Assembly: GCA_019057975.1 (NCBI GenBank)
Contig: JAHLWJ010000116.1
Coordinates: 1-13,098 of the forward strand
Length of the DNA stretch: 13,098 nt
Direction: 5' to 3'
DNA from: Promethearchaeota archaeon
GTDB taxonomy: Archaea; Asgardarchaeota; Lokiarchaeia; Sigynarchaeales; SOKP01
Each line of letters opens with the position of its first letter. The stretch's first letter is position 1. Both the position numbers and the translations under genes were made by a program. Of this stretch, positions 1 through 7,591 are shown piece after piece. Under the pieces are notes generated by a model, which was given only the letters and a program-made list of their open reading frames with translations, searched no databases and had not been told where the DNA came from.

Positions 1-1051
1 GTGTATTTCCTTGAGAGATAGTGTAATCTGGCATCACAGGAATTTTTCCACCACCACCAGGAGCATCGACGACAAATGTAGGAACACATAAACCAGAAGT
101 ATGACCTCTCAGTCCTTCGATGATTTCAATACCCTGAGCGACACTGGTTCTAAAATGCCCTAGTCCTAAAGAAAGATCACATTGGTAAATGTAATAAGGT
201 CTTACTCTAATCTTTACTAAATCTTGAACTAACTTTTTCATGACATGTATACAATCATTGACTCCCCTTAATAATACTGATTGGTTCCCAAGTGGAATTC
301 CAGCATCAGCTAACATTTCACATGCTTTCATAGAATCTACTGTGATTTCATTTGAGTGATTAAAGTGAGTATTAAACCAGATAGGTTGATATTTTTTAAG
401 CATTTCACACAATTCTGGAGTGATTCGGAATGGATTTGTTACTGGTGCTCTAGAACCAATCCGTATTATTTCTACATGAGGTATTTCTTTCAATTTTTTT
501 AAAATATCCTCTAATTTTTTATCAGATACTAATAAAGCATCTCCTCCAGACAAAAGAACATCTCTTATGGAAGGAGTGTCTTTTATATATTCTATACAAG
601 CATCTATTTGTGACTGTGGAGGGGCCATATCGTGATGGCCAGCAAATCGTCTTCGTGTACAATGTCTGCAATACATGGAGCAAGTTTCACTCACGAGAAA
701 GAGTACTCTATCAGGATAACGATGCGTTAATCCTTCAACAGGAGAATCAACATCTTCACTAAGTGGATCTTCAAGGTCACCAGTGTATCTTTCTAATTCA
801 AGATTTGTTGGAATTGCTTGTTTTCTAACAGGATCATAAGGATCATCGGGATCGATTAAGGATAGATAATAGGGGGTAATTGCCATCCTATATTCTTGTA
901 AGATTCTAGGATCGTCTTCCTCTTTAGTCAATTTGATATACTTTTTAAGTTCTTCTAACGTCGTTATTCTATTTTTAACTTGCCATTTCCAATCATTCCA
1001 ACCCTCATCATTTACATGAGAAAATATTTCCTTTCGTCTACTAACTTTCAT
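1..1051 (-). CDS. kamA: L-lysine 2,3-aminomutase (KamA), 3' end cut by window edge
   Basis: Radical SAM, PLP-dependent enzyme that interconverts L-lysine and L-beta-lysine, the first step of anaerobic lysine fermentation. The ATG is at 1051-1049 and 350 codons lie in the window; the family is usually a little over 400 residues, so about 60 or more are missing. The radical-SAM cluster motif CSMYCRHC supplies Cys124, Cys128 and Cys131. DAPGGGGK places the PLP lysine at Lys336, with Asp329 before it, and YQCD gives Asp292. In the clostridial enzyme the equivalent residues (about 337, 330, 293) bind PLP and the lysine side-chain amine, so all substrate-binding residues are kept. This favours a true lysine 2,3-aminomutase over the EF-P-modifying EpmB branch. 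It lies 87 bp downstream of kdd on the same strand, probably cotranscribed. No clear ribosome-binding site precedes the start. Confidence 0.95.
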   Translation of the reverse strand, partial: MKVSRRKEIFSHVNDEGWNDWKWQVKNRITTLEELKKYIKLTKEEDDPRILQEYRMAITPYYLSLIDPDDPYDPVRKQAIPTNLELERYTGDLEDPLSEDVDSPVEGLTHRYPDRVLFLVSETCSMYCRHCTRRRFAGHHDMAPPQSQIDACIEYIKDTPSIRDVLLSGGDALLVSDKKLEDILKKLKEIPHVEIIRIGSRAPVTNPFRITPELCEMLKKYQPIWFNTHFNHSNEITVDSMKACEMLADAGIPLGNQSVLLRGVNDCIHVMKKLVQDLVKIRVRPYYIYQCDLSLGLGHFRTSVAQGIEIIEGLRGHTSGLCVPTFVVDAPGGGGKIPVMPDYTISQGNT

Positions 1052-1138
1052 AATAATAAATTTAAACTCTAATTCGAATCTAATTAAGATAAAGATTTCC
1101 TAAACTAAAAATTTTGTTTAATTTGATGATTTACACCA

Positions 1139-2182
1139 TCACTTTTTTACGTATTTATCTTCAAATATTTTCCTTAAGACATTCGATTCCCTTAGTAGAT
1201 CTAATGCAATTTGGTCGTGATTTTTTGTGTATCCATTACCTATAATCATAGACACATCTTTTCCTACACCCTCTGCACCAAGAGCAGCTTTAGTGAAGCT
1301 TGTAGCCATGGAAAAGAAATACACAATCCCCCCATCTCTAACAGGAAGAATGCAAGATAATTCTGTATTAGGAATACTTAGACAATTTATTGAAATGTCA
1401 ACCTCATTTCCATTATTTACTTCTAAAGTCTTTTTTAGTACATCTGTGGACTTATAAACATCAGCAATTATTACTTCATGACAAAAATCAGTATCGCGCA
1501 AAAATGCTGCCCTTTTTTCATTTCTCGCTTGACCGATTACTTTTCCTTCTTTTCCAACTAGTTTCTTAGCAACGTAGGAACATATTAGTCCAGACTTACC
1601 TGTTGCTCCTAAAATAAGAACTGTATTCCCAGGTTTCACTAATTTTTGGACCTGGGCGGGTGCTCCTGCCACATCTAAGACTGCTAATGCTAATGTATCC
1701 TCCATATCTTCAGGAAGTTTAGCATAGATACCACTTTCAAAAAGAATTGCTTTTCCTTCAATTTCTACTCTATCAATATTTGGGTTAACATCTAAAATTT
1801 GGTCAATTCGTAGTGGTGTCAAGGAAAGTGAAACTAATGTAGCAATCTTATCTCCTTCTTTTATTTTGACCTTACCTTTCAATGAATCTCCAATTTTCTC
1901 CACTTTTCCAATAAGCATTCCACCAGAACCCGTAACAGGATTTTGCATTTTGCCTCTTTCATTTACAATTTCCATTATTTTCGCTTTAACCTTTTCGATA
2001 TCTCCTTTCGCTTCTTCTTTGAGTTGCGTAAAACTAGCAGAATCAATATTGAGGTAGTCTACATCGATTAAAATTTCATTATCAAAAATCTCCATATCGT
2101 TTGATATTTTTAATGCAGGTTGTGGAAGTACTCCTTTAGGAAGAATAACTCTATGAGTTCCATATTTATTTCCTTTTTTCAT
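1139..2182 (-). CDS. kdd: L-erythro-3,5-diaminohexanoate dehydrogenase (Kdd)
   Basis: NAD(P)-dependent oxidative deaminase that converts L-erythro-3,5-diaminohexanoate to 3-keto-5-aminohexanoate (EC 1.4.1.11) in lysine fermentation. The 347-residue length fits the family. Recognisable stretches are the N-terminal RVILPKGVLPQPA (11-23), NIDSASFTQ (45-53) and NERGKMQNPVTGSGGMLIG (74-92), all typical of Kdd. The dinucleotide-binding turn GATGKSG (192-198) follows a beta strand (NTVLIL) in the medium-chain-dehydrogenase-like fold. It precedes kamA on the same strand. Its product is the substrate of the kce product encoded about 3 kb away on the same strand. A TATA-like element lies about 80 bp upstream (2261-2273). 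The aminomutase that makes its substrate (KamDE) is not in the window. Confidence 0.93.
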   Translation of the reverse strand: MKKGNKYGTHRVILPKGVLPQPALKISNDMEIFDNEILIDVDYLNIDSASFTQLKEEAKGDIEKVKAKIMEIVNERGKMQNPVTGSGGMLIGKVEKIGDSLKGKVKIKEGDKIATLVSLSLTPLRIDQILDVNPNIDRVEIEGKAILFESGIYAKLPEDMEDTLALAVLDVAGAPAQVQKLVKPGNTVLILGATGKSGLICSYVAKKLVGKEGKVIGQARNEKRAAFLRDTDFCHEVIIADVYKSTDVLKKTLEVNNGNEVDISINCLSIPNTELSCILPVRDGGIVYFFSMATSFTKAALGAEGVGKDVSMIIGNGYTKNHDQIALDLLRESNVLRKIFEDKYVKK

Positions 2183-2260
2183 GATAAAATCTCTGATTTA
2201 TTGTTGAGTTTCCTTGATTGAAAACTATTTTAAGATAATTAGTTATTGATAATTTTATAG

Positions 2261-2273
2261 TTTTTATATAAAG
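2261..2273. promoter_or_regulatory. TATA-box-like element in the kdd/TPR divergent gap
   Basis: TTTTTATATAAAG lies in the 242-bp gap between the divergent kdd and TPR genes. Read on the minus strand it is a good archaeal TATA box. It would start kdd transcription near 2240, with a leader of roughly 55-60 nt. It is close to symmetric, so direction is not certain. Nothing else in the gap (2183-2424) looks coding. Confidence 0.4.
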
Positions 2274-2398
2274 CCACTGTTTGATGTAAAAAACAAAAAA
2301 ATTAATTGACACTGAGATTCAAAAGTCTTTTAAGCAAATTTATCTTCCTTTTTTTTATCCTAAAAATTTGAAAAAAGAAAAATCTCTTGATTTTAAGA

Positions 2399-2406
2399 TT
2401 TTAAAT
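2399..2406 (+). promoter_or_regulatory. TATA-like box for leaderless TPR gene
   Basis: TTTTAAAT is centred about 22-23 bp before the GTG start at 2425. Archaeal transcription usually begins about 25 bp after the TATA centre, so the transcript would start at or within a couple of bases of the GTG. No Shine-Dalgarno sequence is seen, which fits leaderless translation. The AT-rich context makes chance matches easy. Confidence 0.35.
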
Positions 2407-2424
2407 CCCTATATGATATAATCT

Positions 2425-4479
2425 GTGGACACTAAAAAAATGCTTGATTCAAGACTCGAAAAATTAAATTATGCTATAAAATTAATGCTTGAAGGGAAAT
2501 ACAGAGACGCACTTGAAACTATAACCTCTCTCGAGAAGAAAGGAACGCTTAAACCTGAAGATCAACTATCATCTCTCATTTTAAAAGGATATATATACTC
2601 GCTAAGAGGGCAATATGAAGATATTGTAAAAGTTGGTGAACTTGCTTATCAAATGAGTCAAAAACTGGGAAAGGTTTCCGAATCTATTAGTGCCCTTATT
2701 TTTAAATCGTTTGTAATATTCCTTGGAAAAATTGAAGAGGGCCTTGATTTTGTTTTAGAAGCCGAAAAATTACTGAATTCCCTTACCGATAAATCATCCA
2801 TACTTATTTCCATGCAAAAAGGACAATTGTTGCATAATAAATCTTGGAGTTATTTTTATAATGGTGATTTAAATAAGGCATTAGAGATAGCACTCCAAGC
2901 TTTGCTATTATCAGAAAAATTCGGTAATAAAATTAGCATTGCATATAATTTAATGCTAATTGGTTATATATATCTTTCAAGTGGTGAACCCAATGAAGCT
3001 TTAGATTATGCTATGAAGAGTTTGACCCTTCAAAGAGAACTAAACAATGAGGCTGGTGTCGCAAATTGTCTTTCTTTAGTTGGAGATATTTATTATAATA
3101 AGGGCGATTTTAATAAAGCTTTAAAATTTTGCGAACGAGGTTTATCGGTTAAGGAAATTAATAATCCAACCAAAACTGGGACATATCGAATTCTAGGAAC
3201 TATTTACCAGGAAAAAGGTGAATTAGATAGGGCTTTAAAATTTTTTAAAAGAGCCGTTAAGCTTGCAGAGGAATTAAATTTAGGTTTAGAGTTGGAATTT
3301 AACCTTATGTATATTGGGGGTCTTTACAGGAGGATGGGTGATTATGATCAGGCTATTGAATATCTTGAACGCAGCTTGGTACTTTCCGAAAATGGATTCA
3401 CACTTGTAATGATACTCTCACTTTTACGGTTGATTTATATACATCTTGATAAAGGTTCTCGTGAGCAAGTACAGCTGTATATAGTGCGTTTGAAGGAACT
3501 CGCTGATCAAAAAGAAAGTAGAATATTCACCCAAGCATATTTGATGGCAAAAGCATTACTGTTGAAAACGAGTGGTCGGATCCGTAATCATGCAGAAGCT
3601 GAAATGCTGCTAAAACAAATCGTTGAAGATGAGATTATTGTACCTCAAATACATATCTTATCTCTGATTTCTTTGTGTGATCTTTTCTTGGAAGAATTAT
3701 CCATGTCTAATAATCCAGAAGTACTGGAGGAAATTAATCCATTAATTATGCGATTAGTTAACGTTGCAGAAAATCAAACCTCATTTTCATGGTTAGCTGA
3801 AGCCAAGGTCTTACAAGCGAAGATGGCATTAATCCAAATGAATGTCGAGGAAGCAAAACAACTATTAACAGAAGCTCAGCGTATTGCAGATTTAAACGGA
3901 TTAAACTTGTTGGCGGCAAAAATCTCCGATGAACATGATAAATTGTTGGATCACTTAAATATTTGGAATACAATTAAAAAGGATGATCTCACTATAGCAG
4001 AACGGATAAAACTAGCTTCCTTTGATGGAGTTATAGACCGACTACAAGAAAAACGTGTGGTAGAGCCAACAGAATTAACTCCTGAAGTACCTGTACTTCT
4101 TTTAATAATAACTGAGGGTGGGTCTCTCTTGTTTTCTAACACGTTTTCCGAAGAATTAAAGTTCGAAGAAGATATTATTAGTGGATTTTTAACCGCATTT
4201 AACACTTTTAGTAGTGAAATTTTTTCGAAAGGACTCGATCGAGCAAAATTTGGTGAGAATACGATAATTCTGCAATCTACTAATTCCTTTTTGTTCTGTT
4301 ATTTATTCAAAGGGCAAACATATCTGGCAAAGCAAAAGCTTACCAAATTTACAGAAAGAATACAAAAAAAATCTTCAATATGGGAAACTCTTGAGAAATG
4401 TTATAAAAGGAACCAACTTCTTGAAATTAAAGATAGTCCTTACTTAGAAAATATTATTACTGACATTTTTATTGGCTAA
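2425..4479 (+). CDS. TPR-repeat protein with C-terminal longin/roadblock-like domain
   Basis: A 684-residue cytosolic protein with no signal peptide or membrane segment. Residues ~130-325 contain five clear tetratricopeptide repeats of about 40 residues (for example YFYNGDLNKALEIALQAL, YYNKGDFNKALKFCERGL, RRMGDYDQAIEYLERSL). Degenerate helical repeats occupy ~10-125 and ~330-510. After a linker, residues ~555-650 show strand-strand-helix-strand-strand-helix: PVLLLIITEGGSLLFSNTF, an amphipathic helix IISGFLTAFNTFSSEIF, FGENTIILQSTNSFLFCYLF and a final helix. This is the topology of longin/roadblock (profilin-like) domains that bind small GTPases; the assignment is from pattern only. It starts with GTG at 2425; an in-frame ATG is at codon 6. 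It separates the two halves of the lysine gene set on the opposite strand and is likely a scaffold or adaptor rather than a pathway enzyme. Confidence 0.88.
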   Translation: MDTKKMLDSRLEKLNYAIKLMLEGKYRDALETITSLEKKGTLKPEDQLSSLILKGYIYSLRGQYEDIVKVGELAYQMSQKLGKVSESISALIFKSFVIFLGKIEEGLDFVLEAEKLLNSLTDKSSILISMQKGQLLHNKSWSYFYNGDLNKALEIALQALLLSEKFGNKISIAYNLMLIGYIYLSSGEPNEALDYAMKSLTLQRELNNEAGVANCLSLVGDIYYNKGDFNKALKFCERGLSVKEINNPTKTGTYRILGTIYQEKGELDRALKFFKRAVKLAEELNLGLELEFNLMYIGGLYRRMGDYDQAIEYLERSLVLSENGFTLVMILSLLRLIYIHLDKGSREQVQLYIVRLKELADQKESRIFTQAYLMAKALLLKTSGRIRNHAEAEMLLKQIVEDEIIVPQIHILSLISLCDLFLEELSMSNNPEVLEEINPLIMRLVNVAENQTSFSWLAEAKVLQAKMALIQMNVEEAKQLLTEAQRIADLNGLNLLAAKISDEHDKLLDHLNIWNTIKKDDLTIAERIKLASFDGVIDRLQEKRVVEPTELTPEVPVLLLIITEGGSLLFSNTFSEELKFEEDIISGFLTAFNTFSSEIFSKGLDRAKFGENTIILQSTNSFLFCYLFKGQTYLAKQKLTKFTERIQKKSSIWETLEKCYKRNQLLEIKDSPYLENIITDIFIG

Positions 4480-4493
4480 AACAGTTTCACATA

Positions 4494-5219
4494 TTACATT
4501 TTTGATGATTTTATACCTACATACAGACCTCTTTCTTTCATTAGCCCATCTTTTAAAAACTCTGCTTTGAAACCAGCATTATTCATTATTTCTAAGAACT
4601 TATCAGTCTCAAAAAGTCCTACTTCATGTTTATCAACAAAATATTTTACCTCTTTATCTCTTTCGACAATTAAATAATGCATTTCCATAACTGAAAGATC
4701 CTTATCTAAAGCTGTTGTATTTAATCTGGCAATTTTAATGTCTTCTCCATCATAAGTTGTCATTCCAGGGTGACCCACCCAATATGTAGATTTAGTAAAC
4801 CATGGTTCAATTATTACGACCCCACCTGATTCTAAATGTTTATCAAAGTTTAAAATTGTTTTTTTCAAATTATCATAAGTTTTTACATATCCAATTGAAC
4901 TAAACAGACAGGTTACTACATCGAATTTATCATTCAAATCAAAGCTTATCATATCTGCTGGTTTGAAATCTACATCACTAATATTATTTTTTGCAACACT
5001 TATCATTTCTTCATTCAAATCAATACCTGTACAGGAGAATTTTTCTTTAAAATATTCTATATGTTTTCCTGTTCCACATCCTACATCAAGTAACTTATTC
5101 CCATCGGATTTCTTATATTTTTTAATTAATTTATTAATTTTCTTAGATTCCTTTTTATAATCCTTCCAAGAATAAATTAAGTCATAATACTTTGCTAATT
5201 CCTTATACATAATTCTCAT
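4494..5219 (-). CDS. class I SAM-dependent methyltransferase, DesVI/TylM1 (amino-sugar N,N-dimethyltransferase)-like
   Basis: A 241-residue Rossmann-fold methyltransferase. Motif I LLDVGCGTGKH (43-53) and the acidic residue of TGIDLN (Asp67) form the S-adenosylmethionine site. The N-terminal YKELAKYYDLIYSWKDYKKE, SSIGYVKT (107-114), EPWF (138-141) and a late EVGLF segment (199-203) resemble the TylM1/DesVI enzymes that dimethylate the amine of dTDP-3-amino sugars. The N-methyltransferase assignment is by resemblance only. The kce stop lies 21 bp upstream on the same strand, so the two are probably cotranscribed. No nucleotide-sugar genes are nearby, so an amine from the lysine pathway is a possible substrate (inference). 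The start is uncertain: ATG at 5219 or the in-frame ATG three codons later. It is convergent with the TPR gene, 14 bp apart. Confidence 0.85.
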   Translation of the reverse strand: MRIMYKELAKYYDLIYSWKDYKKESKKINKLIKKYKKSDGNKLLDVGCGTGKHIEYFKEKFSCTGIDLNEEMISVAKNNISDVDFKPADMISFDLNDKFDVVTCLFSSIGYVKTYDNLKKTILNFDKHLESGGVVIIEPWFTKSTYWVGHPGMTTYDGEDIKIARLNTTALDKDLSVMEMHYLIVERDKEVKYFVDKHEVGLFETDKFLEIMNNAGFKAEFLKDGLMKERGLYVGIKSSKM

Positions 5220-5240
5220 TTACATTAATACTTAATATGA

Positions 5241-6065
5241 TTATAATATACCTAAGATTTTTCGTGCTTCATTTGGAGATGCAATATCTCTTCCGAATTC
5301 ATTTGCAATTCTAACCACTTTTTCTACTAACTCTCCATTTGATTTTGCTAATACACCTTTAGAAAGATATACATTATCTTCAAAACCCACTCTTGCATGA
5401 CCTCCTTTTTCAATAGATAATGTTACCATTGGAAATTCATGCTTTCCGATCGCACATACTGTATATGCGGAATCTTTTGGTATACTCCCCACAAGAAAGG
5501 TTAAATCACGAGGTGAAGCACTAATACCTCCAATCACCCCAAGCACAAAGTTAAAATGCATTGGTTTTTTGATATACCCTTTTTTTTGTAATCGTAATGC
5601 CATATCAATCATCCCTTTATCAAAACATTCTAATTCATACCTAATGCCCCTTTTATTCATTTCTTCAGCGAAAAATATGATAGTATTTTCTGTATTGATA
5701 AATATTTCATCTCCACCAAAATTCATTGTTCCACAATCCAAAGTTGCCATTTCAGGTGGAGGTTCTAAATATATTGGTTGCAATCTTTCTTCATTGCTCA
5801 TACCAACCGCACCTCCTGTAGATGGTTGAATAATGACATCTGGGCATCTTTTTTTTATTTCTTCAATACATACTCGAAATCTTTCTTTGTTTTGAGTAGG
5901 TTTTCCATCGTCTTCTCTCACATGTAAATGAATTATGCTAGCTCCTGCTTTATAGGCTAATTCTGCTTCTTTTCCTATCTCTTTAACTGTATAAGGGATT
6001 TTTGGATTATGATCCTTAGTTACTTCAGCTCCACATATAGCTGCCGTTATTATTAATTTTTCCAT
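5241..6065 (-). CDS. kce: 3-keto-5-aminohexanoate cleavage enzyme (Kce, BKACE family)
   Basis: Zn-dependent TIM-barrel enzyme that reacts 3-keto-5-aminohexanoate with acetyl-CoA to give acetoacetate and 3-aminobutyryl-CoA. The 274-residue length matches the family. The metal ligands are IHLHVR (His46, His48) and ARVGFED (Glu229). Arg225 and Asp230 next to the ligand glutamate, Ser82 in QPSTGG and an acidic pair Glu14 (CGAE) and Glu144 (YELE) correspond to active-site residues described for the Cloacimonas enzyme. Retention of the acidic pair supports an amino-keto acid substrate rather than another beta-keto acid of this broad family. It is followed by the methyltransferase after 21 bp. Upstream lies a gap with TATA-like elements and a divergent zinc-ribbon gene, so it probably has its own promoter. 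Confidence 0.94.
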   Translation of the reverse strand: MEKLIITAAICGAEVTKDHNPKIPYTVKEIGKEAELAYKAGASIIHLHVREDDGKPTQNKERFRVCIEEIKKRCPDVIIQPSTGGAVGMSNEERLQPIYLEPPPEMATLDCGTMNFGGDEIFINTENTIIFFAEEMNKRGIRYELECFDKGMIDMALRLQKKGYIKKPMHFNFVLGVIGGISASPRDLTFLVGSIPKDSAYTVCAIGKHEFPMVTLSIEKGGHARVGFEDNVYLSKGVLAKSNGELVEKVVRIANEFGRDIASPNEARKILGIL

Positions 6066-6095
6066 TGATGACCACTAATGTTATTTAAAAAAAGA

Positions 6096-6104
6096 TTATT
6101 TAAA
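6096..6104 (-). promoter_or_regulatory. TATA-like box upstream of kce, with neighbouring short repeats
   Basis: On the minus strand this reads TTTAAATAA, about 31-39 bp before the kce ATG, which would give a very short leader. The plus-strand heptamer ttattta recurs at 6081-6087, 6096-6102 and 6112-6118, spaced 15 and 16 bp, the first two each followed by a run of seven or eight A. These may be alternative TATA boxes or simple low-complexity sequence. Confidence 0.35.
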
Positions 6105-6205
6105 AAAATCGTTATTTACATATATCAGTATCGCTATTAAGTTCTCTTCATTTGGAAGGGGTTTTCCATGGATGGTACCCCAAAATTTAATGAAAAAATG
6201 GTCAC

Positions 6206-6361
6206 ATGAAAAGGATCATACATTTCAATGAGATTTGTAATTTAACAAGTCAAGAAATAATTGGTCAATCTTGGAATTTCTGTCCCATTTGTGGTAATCG
6301 AAACACAGTAGATACTAGATTGTGCATAGAATGTGGTATTAATATTGAAGAAATACAATAA
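6206..6361 (+). CDS. 51-residue zinc-ribbon protein
   Basis: A short plus-strand reading frame in the gap between the CoA-transferase and kce, starting with ATG and ending with TAA. An in-frame stop at 6191-6193 sits just upstream, so 6206 is the only ATG start. The product carries CPICG (Cys26, Cys29) and CIECG (Cys40, Cys43), the two knuckles of a treble or rubredoxin-type zinc ribbon with ten residues between. An extra Cys11 lies in the N-terminal part. A four-cysteine ribbon is unlikely to arise by chance, which is the main support. It is divergent from kce (start-to-start 140 bp) and convergent with the CoA-transferase. Small ribbons like this often bind nucleic acid or protein partners; no specific role can be assigned. 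No good ribosome-binding site is visible. Confidence 0.72.
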   Translation: MKRIIHFNEICNLTSQEIIGQSWNFCPICGNRNTVDTRLCIECGINIEEIQ

Positions 6362-6391
6362 GCCACATTAACTAAGAGATTTATTTTAAAT

Positions 6392-7591
6392 CTAAATAAT
6401 TTTTTCTTGCGACATTTTATCAATGTCTTCATTATTATACCCTAATTCAGTAAGTATTTCTTTAGTATGCTGTCCTAAAGTTGGTGGTGCTGTGAGGATT
6501 TCTCCAGGTGTATTAGATAATTTGATTGGAATTCCAGTTACTTTGACTTTTCCTGCTGTTGGATGTTCAAGTTCCTTTACCATTTCCCTGTGTAATACTT
6601 GAGGGTCACTAAAAATCTTATCCATATTATAGATAGGGCCACATGGTACCCCCGCTTCAGTCAAGATTTTAAGCCATTCATCAGCTTTTTTATTGCAAAT
6701 TACATCTCCGATAATATCAATTATTTCTTCCCTATTTTTAACCCGCATAGCATTTGTAGCAAATTGCTGTTCATTCATTAGATTCTCTAATCCAAGAGCT
6801 TTACAAAATTTTTGCCATAATTGATCATTACCAGCAGCAACATTAACATATACATCTTTAGCTTTAAATGCTTGGTAAGGAACAATTACAGGGTGACCAG
6901 AGCCTAGTGGTTTTGGAATTTCTCCTGATGCAAAGAAAGAACCAGCACGATAGGTTAACCAAGCTACTTGACAGTCTAACAAACTTAGATCTATCATCTG
7001 TCCTTTACCACCCGTTTCTCTATTAAAAAGTGCTACTACTATCCCATATGCCGCGAACATTCCACCGGCAATATCGGCAACAGCTACTCCAACCTTGACG
7101 GGAGGACCATCAGGTTCACCTGTAATGCTCATCAATCCACCCATTCCTTGAAGAACTTGATCCATACCGGGCAATAACCGATACGGACCATCTTGTCCAA
7201 ACCCAGATATGCTACAATATATAATCTTTGGGTTTATCTCTTTTACTTCATTATAGGATAAACTCAACTTTTCCATTGTACCAGGACGAAAGTTTTCAAT
7301 CAAAACATCAGACTGCTTAATTAATCTATGAACGATCTCTATAGATTTCTCCTTCTTTAAGTTTAAAGTCATGGATTTTTTATTTCGGTTAACACTTATA
7401 AAATAGGCGCTTTCTCCTTTAATAAAAGGAGGACCCCATGCTCGAGAATCATCGCCTCTTTCAGGCATTTCTATTTTGATTACTTCTGCACCCATATCTG
7501 CTAGCATCATTGTACAATAAGGACCAGCTAAAGCCCTTGACAAATCCAAAACTTTTATTCCTTCCAATGGCCGAACCATAGAATTTTTCAC
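6392..7591 (-). CDS. class III (CaiB/BaiF family) CoA-transferase
   Basis: A 399-residue enzyme that moves CoA between carboxylic acids through an enzyme-bound anhydride. The N-terminal half shows GIKVLDLSRALAGPYCTMML, MGAEVIKIE, NLKK and ENFRPGTMEKL, all characteristic. The catalytic aspartate is Asp173 in GVAVADIAGG, matching Asp169 of CaiB and formyl-CoA transferase. GKGQMIDLSLLD follows, and the C-terminal domain ends with the usual LGQHTKEIL and LGYNNEDI elements. The GTG start at 7591 overlaps the TGA of the aminotransferase by 4 nt (GTGA), showing translational coupling; an internal ATG four codons later is possible. The substrate cannot be read from sequence. In this context it might exchange CoA among acetoacetate, acetate, butyrate or 3-aminobutyrate, but that is inference. 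Confidence 0.9.
   Translation of the reverse strand: MKNSMVRPLEGIKVLDLSRALAGPYCTMMLADMGAEVIKIEMPERGDDSRAWGPPFIKGESAYFISVNRNKKSMTLNLKKEKSIEIVHRLIKQSDVLIENFRPGTMEKLSLSYNEVKEINPKIIYCSISGFGQDGPYRLLPGMDQVLQGMGGLMSITGEPDGPPVKVGVAVADIAGGMFAAYGIVVALFNRETGGKGQMIDLSLLDCQVAWLTYRAGSFFASGEIPKPLGSGHPVIVPYQAFKAKDVYVNVAAGNDQLWQKFCKALGLENLMNEQQFATNAMRVKNREEIIDIIGDVICNKKADEWLKILTEAGVPCGPIYNMDKIFSDPQVLHREMVKELEHPTAGKVKVTGIPIKLSNTPGEILTAPPTLGQHTKEILTELGYNNEDIDKMSQEKII

Noticed and set aside
1227..2057. Plus-strand reading frames opposite kdd
   Set aside because: They lie inside a clearly recognisable enzyme gene on the other strand and their translations show no domain or motif. The same holds for frames opposite the TPR, kce, CoA-transferase, aminotransferase and coiled-coil genes.
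6159..6182. Possible hairpin GGGGT...ACCCC upstream of the zinc-ribbon gene
   Set aside because: Only five base pairs with a 14-nt loop and no T-tract after it; too weak to call a terminator or riboswitch.
6168..6209. Alternative starts at the ATGs at 6168, 6172 and 6198 for the zinc-ribbon gene
   Set aside because: None is in frame with the cysteine motifs, and each runs quickly into a stop codon.
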